Below are positions 1 through 11,887 of a stretch of 64,000 bases of DNA, in pieces; positions within the stretch are counted from its first letter, which is position 1; every line of letters starts with the position of its first letter. Below the pieces are notes generated by a model that had not been told where the DNA came from, did not search any database, and saw nothing but the letters and a program-made list of their open reading frames with translations. The position numbers and the translations under genes were made by a program. This stretch comes from Deroplatys truncata (lineage: Eukaryota; Arthropoda; Insecta; Mantodea; Mantidae): contig CM060981.1 of assembly GCA_030765065.1 (NCBI GenBank), forward strand, positions 224,013,152 through 224,077,151, written 5' to 3'.

Positions 1-250
1 AATGGATAACTGTTAAAAGGAGGAAGGAGAAACACTAGATATTACTGACTAATGGCTGAATTTTATGATTCTTTGCCCCTCTAAGTATAAAATTCTAACG
101 ATTTTTAAGTTATGGAAACTAATGTTATATGCACACATTTTATAAAACTTTATGCATATTTTATAAAACTTTTAACATCCAAAATATTTAAAATCATTGT
201 AACTAGCACACAGTGAAGCAAATAAAGAAATTATGGAACATATATTGATA

Positions 251-1016
251 TTAAGCACTCATATTGTGCCATTTATCAAATTTCTTGCAGGACATGTTTC
301 AAGGACCTATTGTCCCCATTTTCAGCTCCTGGTTGATTAAATGATGGTTCCCCAATTTTCTTCTTCCCTGATATGCGTAGCGTCATCTGGTATGGGATTG
401 GTGAATTTGGGGATTCAACTTTTGTCTGATGTAATTTAAAAGTTTGTAAGTCAAAGTTTGAGAAGTTTGACATATGTTCCTTCACATAAGTTCAGTTCTA
501 TGGGGTTATGCTCTTATTTTAGCAGTTTGACTTTTTGCTTTACATTGTGATTTTCTTCCCTAGTATGATTTCTCTGTTTATATCTGATATAGTCTATTTT
601 ATACACGCTGTTTAGATTGCAACAAAATATTCCTTAGAAAAACAAAGACAAGACATAAAGAACACTTTAGAAATATCAGATACAAACAGATAAATCGGCA
701 ATAGCCTATCATCTCTGGGAAGTATTAACAATATAGAACAAAAAAAAAAAACAAGCTGCTAAAATTGGTGCATAACCCCGTAGAGCTGAGCTTATGGGAA
801 AGGTTTCGAACATGAAATTATTAACTCTGAAATTCCAGTAGGCGATAGTTCAATCTCTAAATCACCAACCCCACACCAGATGATGCTACAGATACCCAGG
901 GAAGAAGAAGATTGGGGAATAGTGGGTTAATTTACCACCAGCTGAAGATGCAGACAATAGGTCCTCAAAACATGTCCTGCCAGTAATTTGATAAGTAGAG
1001 CAATATGAGTGCTTAA
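251..1016. repeat. Long imperfect inverted repeat (foldback element)
   Basis: The left arm (about 251-590) reads as a diverged reverse complement of the right arm (about 645-1016). Matching landmarks are TTAAGCACTCATATTG at 251 against CAATATGAGTGCTTAA ending at 1016; the CAGGACATGTTTCAAGGACC block near 289 against its complement near 960-980; and GGGGTTATGC near 499 against GCATAACCCC near 770. The centre lies around 600-640. No coding capacity was recognised; the 69-residue ORF in the left arm is part of the repeat. It could be a foldback or MITE-like transposon, or an inverted duplication. The family is unknown. Confidence 0.7.
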
Positions 1017-2106
1017 AGCCGATTCATCTTCCATAATCAGAAGTATGCTTTACTACCTAAACATAAAATACTCTTCCAAATAAGAGAAAGGGTGTCTTAG
1101 AAGATATCTGCCCAAGGCCCACTTGGGTTCCATCCTACTCAGAGAACAACAAAGTTATCACTTTTTAAAACTCTAGAATGGAAGGATGGCTTGCTATCAG
1201 AAATGTTTTGCTTCGGTATTCCCAGCAATGCACGAGTATAAGCTTTGTGAATACCTAAAAAAATATTTAGGAATTTGATAAAACACACTCATTAATGCAA
1301 ATTAAGTGGGGAAAGATAAAGTATTATCTATAACAATTACAACTTCATCATCATCATGAACTACACGGTTTGGATCTTAAAATCCATTCTGGCTACAGAG
1401 TTAACAGCTGATCTCTCCAAATGCAACTTTATTCCCTGTTTTCACTTCAGAGTGATTCTAGAAATTCAAAATATCCAGTATGTTAATAATGATAAATATC
1501 AGCAATAATTACTCTAAGGAAATGCATGTTTTGTTTAACAAAGAAGTCTGAGAAAGTTACAACCACCCGTTAGTAAGGATTTTGTATCCAGTCTGAACTC
1601 ATAGTGAGACAATTAACTTTCAAAATGTACTGTATTTATAATCTAGAAAAATTTAAATGTAAACTCATGTAGCAGTTAAAGAACATTTTGTTTCAGGTTA
1701 AAAATGTGCGTTTCTTCTCTGACAAGAGCTAATTTTCAGCACAGGTAAATAATTTAGGGCAGATGTGCAACAGAATGCTATATACAAAGTTATTTATGCA
1801 CAAATGGATTTTGATTTTAAACTGAACGTGTTGTTATTGATACTTGTCATGGGCTACTATCTACAGTGCCATTAAATTATATGTTAGCCTTTTGGTATTC
1901 TAATTTCATTCCGAACTTACTGAGCGTTCTCTACAGTTAATCTCCGGAATTACGATAGCATAATTAAAGAACGTAGGCTTTCATTAAAGAGCGTATCACC
2001 TACGATAGCATACTTCGATCACATGGTCAATAGAAAAAGCGACTTATCCCAACGACAACTGTTGTATGATTAAATTTGATTCATATTCTCTTTTTGTTAC
2101 ATTTAT
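1017..2106. other. No gene recognised, AT-rich
   Basis: I see no coding region, transposase motif or tRNA-like block on either strand. The sequence is AT-rich and stop-dense, without convincing internal repeats. It could be intron or intergenic DNA. Confidence 0.5.
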
Positions 2107-2235
2107 ATGCCACCTTTAACAACTAAGGTCATATCGGTGGCTTTACCTTTGGAACAACTGCTCATGGGCAATGATTGTCACTGGTTTACTGTTGAGCATC
2201 TTTGGATTTGTATACGTTGGTTTTTGTTTTTAAAC

Positions 2236-2290
<55 letters not shown>

Positions 2291-2427
2291 TTACACTCTC
2301 ATTTATACTTGACTCTAAAGAGGATGAGAAATAATCCCGGCAAAAGAAACATTCTCATCCTCCAGCAGGGAATCGAACCTGGGACCTCTAGATTTAGAAG
2401 CCAGCATGCTAACCACCAGCCCACAGC
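2107..2427 (-). mobile_element. tRNA-derived SINE, family C, reverse copy
   Basis: Read on the minus strand, a tRNA-like head (about 2427-2358) carries an A-box-like CTGGTGGTTAG and a B-box-like GGTTCGATTCCC, followed by a GGAGGATGAGAATG segment and a tail that ends near GATATGACCTTAG. The same order of blocks occurs at 28960-29245 (plus) and 53165-53460 (minus), which defines a family. A (CA)n tract lies inside the tail of this copy. Internal Pol III promoter boxes are the norm for tRNA-derived SINEs. This is not a functional tRNA, because the acceptor arm does not pair properly. Confidence 0.65.
2244..2287. repeat. (CA)n microsatellite
   Basis: An uninterrupted CA dinucleotide run of about 22 units lies within the tail of the family C SINE. 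ORFs crossing it translate as HTHTHT and are not genes. Confidence 0.95.
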
Positions 2428-4443
2428 TTCATTTTATTTCTTTCCATTTCTACTACCAATATTTAATACAGGATTTACACCTGTTAACCCATTTGCCGAC
2501 CGCTTTCTGGTTCTGAATTATGACGATGATATATCGCGTGGGAGACAAATTCCGCAGCTGTATCACTTCGTCCGGTGGTAGTCCGAATTAGGCAAACCGG
2601 TCGCAACAACGTCATCAGATGGAGTGGGCAGCTGCAGGCTTTAACTTTTAAACATCACAATATCACTAACTGGGCCGAGATTGACAGTTCCCTCTTGCCA
2701 ATGAATAATCTGTACCCAACAACAGCAAAACTGATGTGTCCCAGTGACTTTGCGACATGTTCTTTAATCAAAGTTTAGAAACGTTGTGAGAACTCTCATA
2801 AAGTTTTGCAACACTAACGAAAATGTTGTATCTAAGAGAAATACCACAAACTATTTGCTAAGTTTTTCTACCCAAGAATATGCAGAAAGGAAAACCGCAG
2901 CCAGTGGCGAGATAGCTAAACGGTCATATCCTACACGATTTCACTCGAACCACGTGTTTTCCTCTTACCTAAAATATCAAATTCACTACTAAAAGTTACT
3001 CTTGAAGACCATTAAAATTGTTTCGATCCCATTTACTACTATTCTTTTAAAAAGAAAAACCCGGTCCACTGCCTGAATAAGAAGTATATTTCTCGGTCAG
3101 TAACTTCTTATTGTGAAACTAATGTCTCTTACAAACTTTTTGTTTGCAATTCTTTAAACGCTCACATAAACGCTGACAGATATGTTATGCTTATATCCTT
3201 TTGCCCGTTGTACTTTTATAACTTAAGTGCATGCAACACAAATTGCGCGAATATTTTCTATCCGGTAAATGCATTTCCTGCGGTATTGATTTCTTCCCGT
3301 AAATTATGTGCTAAAAATATTTAGCATGATAATGGCACTGGAGATAGCACTACGTACCACTAACTGCAACTGTTACACACATGAGAAACATGAATGAAGA
3401 TGACACATACCTTTCGGAGTTCACCGCTGGAGGCACGCGGCCAGCTAGACACGCGGCTAGCTATGCACTGACTGAATCACACAATCTCAAACACACACAT
3501 ACACCTCTGGCTATCCGCACATTGATATTCCACACAACATCGCGCGACGCGTCTCACCTTCAACTGTTCTTGCGAAACTGCTCAATGTCACTCGAAACAC
3601 TCTCATAACAATGGTGCGATGATGTCACCCGGTCTTGTTGCACGCCTCTCGATCGATTTCCTCAAGTTCCCTTATTTCTGTCCTTCCATTACTTCCTCTC
3701 CATCCTCATCACAATTCACATCAAATAGCCTACTCCAAGCTCAACCTGTACTTCCGGATTTGACTCAAAAACGTTATTTCGGCTACCACTGAAGGAATCA
3801 AATCTGAAAGCCAAGTTTGAACAGACAAGAGTGATTTGTATAAAGGAGATTTTTAAACTTCTCATCATTTACGAGGAATTAAAAAAATTCAATGCCAGAC
3901 TCGGAACTGAACCATGGATCTTTGGCTTTTGGTGCCGATGTAAAATCCTGTGTTATCGTGATGAGACTCCCCGCCTCCCTCCAACACATTCTGGACTTCT
4001 CTCTTGTACCGGCGACCCTCAAGGCAATTTAAATTATTCTGAAACACTTCCATACCTTAGAAGTATGTCGGTTTAAACCGTTCGTCAGAACTCGCTGTGA
4101 TTACTTGAAATAGAAATACAGAGCTCAATAGGTGTGAGATCGCTACAGTAGCCGTCATTTAAATCGGGAATGGATAAACTTAAACCTTAATTAACGTGGA
4201 GCGGTCTCCGAGACCGCGACGTGTTGATTATTTTGAAGTACAGGTTTGTTATCGACTCTATAGCTTCCAGTTTAGATGGAACTCACCGCGAAGTCGTGGT
4301 TCTCGTCTCTTTTGGAACATAAATAAGAACATTATACAATTTTATTGTGGTACGGTCATACTGACTGCAACAAGTTTGTATAATTTGTTTCTATGCGTAA
4401 CTATTTTAATTTAGCATTATTTTGGTAATTTGGTTTGAAAGTA
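2428..4443. other. No gene recognised
   Basis: Several 60-90 residue ORFs occur, but none shows a recognisable domain or splice context. The stretch at 3375-3600 is relatively GC-rich and contains an imperfect CGCGGCTAGC-type palindrome. A short inverted repeat, GCGGTCTC-c-GAGACCGC, sits at 4201-4217. I assign no function. Confidence 0.4.
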
Positions 4444-5300
4444 ATCTTGTCTTACATTCACATGACTTTCTCAACCTTTATCATTTTTAATGGGTATAAA
4501 ACTATTCTTAAGAAAGCTTATTTCTCTACTTTATTTTAATGAGACAAACAGAAAACATTACACATTTCGTTATAAGTGTAAAGGGAATAACGACAGTCAA
4601 ATGTTTGAAAACTGGACGTATTATACTGGCCTTAAATTTCCATACTGTTTCCATGTAGCCGCGAGAAACAACTGAATGTCGACAGGACTTTAAAAATGGC
4701 AAAGAATTGGACAGTTCAAACCATTAATAACGGATACCTCAGAAATGGCTAATGACATAAAGATATTGAAATAAATTGTGTTTGAAAGAGTTCTCATTTT
4801 TTGTGTAGTACGCTTTCGTTTATCGCTTAACGTTTACCAGTTATGCAAGATTATATCAATTCCTTCGTAATAAAGAGAAATAAAGAGCTATGTATAGAAA
4901 ATTTAGGATATACATTTTATTTTTCCTGTAAATATTTTTAATATATGGTATTTTAATCAAAACCGTTGGAGCTTTATTTTTTTCATTTTATATTTTTTTT
5001 AGAAATCAAACATTTCGAAAAATGTTTCATGTAATTGAGGTGGAGGAAGTTTATTGAAAACATTCGTTTCGCATCTTTGGAAGGCACTGAACTTAAATAC
5101 TAAGTTTGGTGTTTATCCGACTTTAGAATTATGCTGTTCACAGAAGACACTTACACACGGAGCTTTGCATCTTTTTCTAAAAACTCTTTTTTGGATTCAG
5201 GGGGCCTCAAAGTATATATTTCCGATGAAATCTCGGTATCGAATTTTTGGATGGAATACAATACTTCCCCTACTTACTATACGTAGTAGAAGAAGTAAAA
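4444..5300 (-). mobile_element. HLE copy, old diverged subfamily
   Basis: The copy begins with TTACATTCACATGACTTTCTC near 4450 and ends with ACGTAGTAGAAGAAGTAAAA at 5281-5300. The body contains the family landmarks in order: GTTTACCAGTTATGC, TTTTAATCAAAACCGTT, TTATGCTGTTCACAGA, a vestigial CA tract with ACGGA, GGATTCAGGGGGCCTC and GGTATCGAATTTTTGG. It resembles the copies at 45057-46018 and 61842-62617 more than the young tandem copies, so it belongs to an older branch. The ORF at 5054-5332 is a translation of the repeat. Confidence 0.75.
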
Positions 5301-5633
5301 ACATATGGAATGAAGGGATAATTCCGGAGTAAAAGGAGCTAAGAATACTTCTGACTATGATATTTAGCTTAGTTTACGAACAGTGTGTAAGGAAATACTA
5401 TTGTGATCATTGCGTTAAATGTAGTTTCAACGAATATGAACCAATCTTATGAAAGGTGAATTTAAATATGTATGCATGTAGCTTCACAGAAATCCTTTTT
5501 ATTTTACCGTAAAATGGAAAATTCAGAAATTTAATAAACTTAGGATTTCATATTGTGATTCTGTTTCATTTAATTTTCTCCTCTGAACTACAGGTCCGCG
5601 GGACAAAATTTATTGCTTTCAGTTAAGTAGGCT
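5301..5633. other. No feature recognised
   Basis: This is AT-rich sequence between an HLE copy and a SINE insertion. Nothing could be supported on either strand. Confidence 0.5.
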
Positions 5634-5646
5634 AATTCTGAAGATA

Positions 5647-6222
5647 CGTCAGGATAGGATAGGATAGGATAGGATAGGACAGGACAGGACAGGACTAGGT
5701 ACAGAGGAGGACTTGCACCTCGAACTACGAGATCTTTTGTGCCTATGCCCCTGACAGGACGCCCCCAGGAGGGTAGAATGAGGTAAGAGGAGACAAGAGG
5801 GCGGCCGGACCAGGAGGCACGACAGGCAGAGGGCAGGATCCCTTCCGTTTATAGATTTGAACTCCGCGAATGCTGGCTGGTGTAGCCCGCCCCCCTCCCC
5901 CTTAGGCTTATACGTCCCATGGGGGATCCGGGAACCGGAGACCGCTCGCAGTCCAAAGGTATCCTTAGAGCATCCTTTTCCCGCCATGCACACGCCGAGA
6001 CTCTGAAAGAGACCAAGCGGACGAAGAGTGAAGTGAAATGAGAATGGAGATGAATTAGAGGGACAGGAAATTCGGGGATGTAATGATCCTTCCCAGCATT
6101 CTCCTGGCGACCCGGGGAAACCCCGAAAAACCCCATTGGTCAGGAAGGTCGTCCACAGGAATCGAATCCATGACCTCCCGAATCGGGCCACCTGCGTAAC
6201 CGCCTGAGCCATCCCGCTCGGC
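5647..6222 (-). mobile_element. 576-bp tRNA-like retroposon with 13-bp target duplication
   Basis: The perfect direct repeat AATTCTGAAGATA flanks the insert at 5634-5646 and 6223-6235, so both boundaries are exact. Reading on the minus strand, the 5' end is a tRNA-like head with A-box-like GGATGGCTCAGGCGG and B-box-like GGATTCGATTCC. A ~400-bp unrelated body follows, and the 3' end is a pentanucleotide tail (ATCCT/GTCCT units, 5650-5693). Head, long target duplication and simple-repeat tail are the standard signs of LINE-mobilised SINE retroposition. It is longer than most SINEs. The 214-residue minus-strand ORF across it is a by-product of its GC-richness and is not supported as a gene. Confidence 0.8.
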
Positions 6223-6452
6223 AATTCTGAAGATAAAACGCAAAGTACGAAAAATCCAGATACAGAATGCAAGTTACAAAAACAGTTTGTCAATTAATAT
6301 CTACCAACTATATAAGCACACACTGTTGCTGTTTACGTTTCCCTCGTGGTGGTTAGCCAACAACGAAGCGGATAAGTAAAATGTGCAATAGTACAACATA
6401 TCCGCAGAAAACACGTTGGTATAGCTGGAAACCACGCAACTGGAAGTGGAAG

Positions 6453-6730
6453 TACAGTTTGTGTAAAATGTCGTGACAGTCCACATGCGCAAGGGAGGAG
6501 AAATGAGGAGTAGTGATGAGAGTGGTGGTAAAGCAAGTGATTTCAGAACTCGGAGGCAGCCGCATACACAACGCATTGCAAACAGATCTGTAAGGTTACC
6601 TTGCATTTGAGCTCGCAGCAGTTGCAACGCTGACCCCCACCTCTCTTATTATGCAAGTGAACTAGTCAGTGCTATTGCGCATATATGCTCCAGGAGTGGG
6701 GGACTGTCACGACGATTTACATAAACTGTA
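6453..6730. repeat. Short inverted pair, ~30 bp arms
   Basis: GGACTGTCACGACGATTTAC at 6701 and following bases match the reverse complement of 6453-6482 with about three differences over 30 bp. Flanking bases are also partly similar. The origin is unknown; it could be the remains of a transposon end. The 108-residue minus-strand ORF nearby (6627-6301) was not recognised. Confidence 0.5.
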
Positions 6731-7164
6731 GCAACTCCAGCTACCTTGGAAGTAACATTAACAGCTGATTTTAAATGAAGTCAGATGATTTACAATTCAA
6801 CGTGGTTGTTGAGTTCTATGGTTCATCATATAGCTTTAGCGCGTTTCCTTGTATAATTATTTTTCTTATTTAGGATTTTATGTTAACAAATGAAACATAT
6901 TTCCGAATAGGTAGTTATGCATAAGTTTTGCTGATGACGGAAAGGACCATCTACTAATTTTAAAGTTAAAACACGCTATCAACATCGAATATTGCTTTAG
7001 GGAATCGAACTGCAGTATTTACCGCAAAGATGGCATACCTCTATAACACTATTTACTGGTACATGCGGGAATTAGGAGTGTTTATGCCTCGTATAACTAG
7101 GTAAACTCTATAGGTTTTCTGCCAGAAACATAATCGGCATTAAATCACAGGACCGGCTTCACCA

Positions 7165-7262
7165 AATAGAAGTTCAGACGGCTGGGCAGCGGCCGAAGAT
7201 GTGTGTTTCAAATCCCAGTTACGGCATTTAATTTTTGTCTGATACTTCCACCAACCAGTGTA
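7165..7262 (+). mobile_element. Probable fragment of SINE family D
   Basis: A B-box-like GTTTCAAATCCC preceded by GCGGCCGAAGATG is followed by a TTTAATTTTTGTCTGAT block. The same order (GCCGGAGATCCGTGG, GTTCAAATCCC, TTGAATTTTTCAGTCTGAT) appears in the family D units at 59.4-61.3 kb. The copy is short and diverged, so the call is tentative. Confidence 0.4.
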
Positions 7263-7720
7263 ATGTTAAGGCCTTCAAACCCCGTTAAAGCACTGACATT
7301 TTACACCGTTTACGGGTAAAAATTGAAGTTAGCGAAGGAAAATGAAAATTTGTGCGGAATGCTTAAACGGATTTGGTTGTGGGGGACGACGAATATGAAA
7401 GTTATGATGAATATGTGTAGTACGACTGGACCGCAACTAGGGTCTGTGACACCCGGGGCAATCATGGATTCCGCGCCCGTGAGATATTTGGCAGCCGACA
7501 GCAATGCCAGATTGTACCGCCGTATCTACCCTAGATAATGTACTAATGTTGAGAAACAATATATGTTACGTATACTTTGGTTTAAATTTTGTTTGGAAAT
7601 GAGCCCCTTTGAAAACTATAAAGACTGATACTTCTTGAACACATTAAACACTCAATGAATTTCTACACCCCCCCCTATTGTGCGGACGGACTCGTACTGC
7701 AGTGTCGTGGGGAACGGGCA
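7263..7720. other. No gene recognised
   Basis: Overlapping ORFs on both strands (about 64 and 71 residues) look like frame shadows of a moderately GC-rich segment near 7380-7540. No domain was seen. Confidence 0.4.
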
Positions 7721-7940
7721 AACAGGGCGATGGATTTTCGGGCGTAAAAATCCTTAACATGGCTTTCTTCTGAAGGGAAGTAAAGCCGGTGGTCCGGCGT
7801 CTAGATTTACGGCACGTAAAAGAACCTCAAGCCTGATAAAGAGGCCTCTGAGCAAATTTAGCAGTATTTTACGACCATATTAGAATGGGACGCAAATGAC
7901 TATAAATGCTAAAGAGTGTCCATAAATAAATATATAAATC
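7721..7940 (+). mobile_element. SINE family A copy, head missing or diverged
   Basis: The body GATTTTCGGGCGTAAAAAT, the block TTTACGGCACGTAAAAGAAC, CTCAAGCCTGATAAAGAGGC and a final TGTCCATAAATAAAT match the complete copy at 33528-33812 nearly base for base. The tRNA-like head seen in that copy is not recognisable upstream. This is a 5'-truncated or diverged member. Confidence 0.75.
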
Positions 7941-8148
7941 CATTGCCTTTCTTTCATTACGACAAAATGCTTTACTAGCAATTATTTCAAGTGTGGTGAT
8001 ACTAATTATTTGCACATGCTCATAAATCAGGCAGTCAGCTATTACAGTGTGTTTTTGTTTGTCGTGATAATGGAGTTAAAAAAAAGATAAACGCGAATTT
8101 AAAACATTTTCTGCCAAAGGCCTCTGAAAAAATGTAAATACATAGAAT

Positions 8149-8690
8149 GAAATATTTCGAAAATGGTTTACGCTAAGAAAAAAATTATACTAGGAAAATT
8201 ATGTATTTAAATTCGCTCTGTATTTTTCCTGAAATAAGTTTCTGCCTATCTGCTATGGTTTCCCAGTTAAATATTTTGTCTAATATCCACTAGGAGTAAA
8301 GCGGAGTTTACAGGCTATTCCCAGGACATTTTATTTTTAATGTCATATAAAGGATTTTAATCAAAATCGTTAGAGCCGTTTTTGATGAAATAAAAAATAA
8401 CGAAAATTCTTGTACGTATAGGGTAGTTTGCGTTTGAAAGAATTTTTTGAAAAGCTTCGTGTCACATTCCTGGAAGATGCAGAATATAAGTATAAAGTTT
8501 TGTATTTAATCGACCTTTCGTTTTTGAGTTATGCTGTTAACTAAAAAAACAAAATAAAAAATAACCACACACGGACCTTTTTCTTCTTTTCTCTCTCTCT
8601 CTCTATTGAGGGGGCCTTAAAACACGTATTTCTGGTGATAGCTCCGTATCGAATTTTTTAATGCAATACAACACTTAGTACAGAAGGTAA
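8149..8690 (-). mobile_element. HLE fragment, old and diverged
   Basis: It contains the HLE landmarks TTTTAATCAAAATCGTTAGAG, GAGTTATGCTGTTAACTA, ACACACGGACC, a CT-rich run in place of the usual microsatellite flank, and CCGTATCGAATTTTT. The TCTGATGTG terminus is absent, and the opposite terminus is eroded to ACAGAAGGTAA. It is a relic that ends near 8690. Confidence 0.65.
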
Positions 8691-9751
8691 TGAGCCACTG
8701 CATAATCAAGTCATTGTTGGGAGGTCCACATCGCATTTACTCAGTTATAAACGCTGACGAAGAATTTGAGTTTTAACCAATGGCCCGAGTAGATTACTCA
8801 AATAGCAAAACAATACTGCTCACGTCCACAGATTTCCAAGTGCAGCATCAATTAGTTTATTACCATTACCAAGTTTGTCAGAAGCTTTATAGTAAAATAT
8901 ATGGTTTGTAGTTAGTTGAACGTTAAACGAGAATTTTTCCCCTTACAGTTATTTTTCTCCTTTGCATTTAATTCTGGATTTTTAATAATTCAGCTTCTCT
9001 GGAACATTTGGAAGCCTAGGTCCGCGAAATGCAGGGTGTGAGAGGCCCTCAGATGCGCCATGTTTCTGATACAACACGTCGTCTATTTAGCATTTATATA
9101 ATATACATATTTGATTCATTAATGGCTTTAGTGTGAATAAAAAGTTTAGTACTGCAATGATTTAGTTTATGGAATATTGCTGTGTTATTATGATTTAGTG
9201 AGCTTTGATCACATAGGAGGTACAGGCTCACACTGTAAATATTTTGTAAATTATTTAGCGCTAGCGCTCATAACAAGTTGGAAAGTTTTCAACATACCTT
9301 TAGTGTTTCACTCAGCCATGATGTCATGAAAGGTGACCGATATACTGGCTTAATTCTTTCCTTAGCTTTTTTCTACAGGTTTAAAGAGAACACTGTCTAC
9401 GCAACGTCAATAATTCACTGCGGTGCCATGAACGCTTTCAGTGAGCCAACTCACTCAAATGCACTGCAAGAACCTTAGGAAACGCTATTGTTGGCTACAA
9501 TAGCGTTCTACATGGCAAAAGCCACATGTATTCAACGCGTTGCTGAATATTTTCATCACATTACGTTAAACATGACATTTAGATTACACACAATAATGCT
9601 ATATATTCATAATGAATTATTTATTACTACCTGTATCAGGAAACATTCAGCATAAAATAATAAATACATTTTGGCGACCCCAATCGTGGCGCCCGGAGTA
9701 CGTGCCCCGTTTGCCCCCTTGCTAATTGTGGCGCTAGTACGAGAAAAAAAA
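8691..9751. other. No gene recognised; one perfect hairpin
   Basis: No coding region could be supported. A perfect 11-bp stem with a 5-nt loop (AACGCTATTGT, TGGCT, ACAATAGCGTT) lies at 9481-9507. A GC-rich patch at 9671-9735 (containing GTGGCGCCCGG) stands out from the AT-rich surroundings just before an HLE copy. Confidence 0.4.
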
Positions 9752-10650
9752 TCTGATGTGTTACACTCACATGACTTTCTCTACTCTTGTACAAACTATT
9801 TTTACAAACGCTTATTCTCCATCTACTTCATGTTAATCGAGATAAACATTAGCAGACTCTATCTTATTGCTAATTTTCTTGTAGATTTAAGGGGAATATA
9901 TATTTACAAGCGCAATATAGAAATACTGTAGCCTTTAAGCACATACATATCTCTTAATAGCTGGTTGCTAGGTGCAGCACCATTCCCTTTGCCACAGATT
10001 AATACTCTTTGCATATCCAAGACAAAAAAATGAATAACGAATTCCCATTTGAGAAAATAAGTATTGAAAAATTTAAGGGAATAACAAGCAATATCTCGAA
10101 AATGGTTCACTCAACAACAAAAAATGTATATTACATAAATTTTGTATTTTAACGCGATCTACATTTTTTGTGTAGTAAAATTTTGTCTATCTCTTATGGT
10201 TTACCAGTTATGCAAAAGTCGTTCACAATGAAGAACACTTTTGGAGACATTCCCAGAAAATTCAAGATATACATTTTATTTGTCATGAAAATATCTTTAA
10301 CATATGATATTTTAATCAAAATCGTTAGAGCCATTTTTGAGAAAATTAAAATTTTCGAAAAATCTTCCATGTAAAGGGTAATCTGGGATGGGGGATTTTC
10401 TTGAAAACCTTCGTGTCGCATCCTTGGAAGATACTGAACCTAAATACCAAGTTTGGTGTTTATCCGACTGTTCGTTTCTGAGTTATGCTGTTCACAGACA
10501 GACAGACAGACAGACACACACACACGGACATGTTTCCAAAAATGCTTTTTTTTGGATTCAGGGGGTCTCAAAACGTGCATTTCCGGTGAAATCTCGGTAT
10601 CGAATTTTTGGGTGGAATACAATACTTCCTCTACGTAGTAGAGAAAGTAA
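9752..10650 (-). mobile_element. HLE copy, near full length
   Basis: It starts TCTGATGTGTTACACTCAC at 9752, immediately after an A-run, with ACTTTCTCTACT at 9774. It ends CTACGTAGTAGAGAAAGTAA at 10631-10650. All body landmarks are present, with a GACA/CA microsatellite at 10497-10527 in the fixed position after TTATGCTGTTCACAGA. This copy belongs to a subfamily whose tail reads CAGCACCATTCCCTTTGCC, shared with the 11888, 46021 and 62767 copies. The ORFs on both strands are shadows of the repeat. Confidence 0.85.
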
Positions 10651-11887
10651 TAAAAGCCGACCAACGTGGATCAAAGAGCCAAGCAATTATTTCAATACAG
10701 GTATATGATGTATATGTTGTGACGTAACATCGGCTCACAAAACAATCTGCTCTATTTATTGTACAACAAATACAGCAAGAATTGGAATTCCAATGCAATT
10801 AACTCATAAAGAATAGAAACTTCACTAACCTATATTTCTCTATAGTTACTACCGTCACTCGTGGTGCATGTTCCACCGCCATTTACGCACCATAAATGTT
10901 GGTATATTGTCATATGAATTATTTCATTCTAGACTAATTTGTGGTATAACCGAACTTTTGAGTTTATACTTCATCTCTTCCTAAATGACCGTTGTAATTT
11001 TTCAGAAGAAAAACAATTCAATGTATCGTAATTTTATTCCGTATTGATAAGCTGAAATTTCACAACCAAAGTTACCTTTCATTCATATCGGTTCCCAAAC
11101 TCCGGAGCTCCAAAAGCAGAATCAAACGGATGTTTATCAAGCGCGGTTTTGATCTTCCAACTTACACAGGAAAAGGCACCAACCGGAAACAGCGGAACAA
11201 CGTTTCTCGCTTATTCTGTATGAGAAATTGCGTGATCGTATGACACTCATAAACCGTAGCTGATATTTTCTCTACCGGGGTTTGCAACCTCGTTGTGAAA
11301 CGTGCTTCCATGTTCCAGCGATGAAACGTATTCCTGGATATACATAAACTAAAATAGGAGGACAAATTATTATCGCAGTTGGTGAAGCGCGCCCAGCGGA
11401 AAGAGTGCAGTTTCTATGCATTTTTGGAGCGGCCAGCTTATGCACACATATAATTTACTACTATGCATGTAACCGAAGCGTTCATTGCATTTATAATGTA
11501 GAAAGTGCACCCTATGGGCGCCGATTAAGTTCACCAGTCGTTGCTGTATTCGAAAGTGATATTTTCCTTTTCTTGCAGCATAGGATCGTTCACAATGTGT
11601 TTCACAGAGTGCACACTTGCAGTACTTATTTTGGGGTCGAGAAGATGTAGCAGATCTTGTGGAAGCCGTGTACCACAATCCTCGTCACTAGGTGGCATAA
11701 ATCAAAAGTTTGTTCTCTTTCAGGCGTCATTGGTCTGTATTATTCAATATAAGAAATTCGTCTTAAAATTTCCATAAATGACACAAAATCGCATTCATCA
11801 GTATGCGAGCCATAATTATTGATTTAAGCTAATTTTGGTTAAAATTTTCTCCAAATTATGACAAAGTCTAAATTGCATTAATAAAAG
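10651..11887. other. No gene recognised; unplaced Cys-containing ORF
   Basis: The longest ORF is minus-strand 11678-11370, 102 codons, with a short cysteine/histidine cluster (C-x-C-x2-C-x2-HC) near residues 20-29. It has no upstream motif, no recognisable homologue and a shadow ORF on the other strand. I leave it uncalled. The rest is AT-rich with nothing recognisable. Confidence 0.3.

Noticed and set aside
5649-6293. 214-codon minus-strand ORF as a gene
   Set aside because: It coincides with a tRNA-like retroposon bounded by a target duplication and ends in its pentanucleotide tail; overlapping ORFs exist in other frames.
9671-9735. LTR primer-binding site near GTGGCGCCCGG
   Set aside because: There is no matching LTR upstream and no gag-pol downstream; an HLE copy begins 17 bp later. 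The motif alone is not enough.
11370-11678. 102-codon ORF with clustered Cys/His as a zinc-finger exon
   Set aside because: The cluster does not fit a known zinc-finger spacing, there is a shadow ORF on the other strand, and splice or family evidence is lacking.
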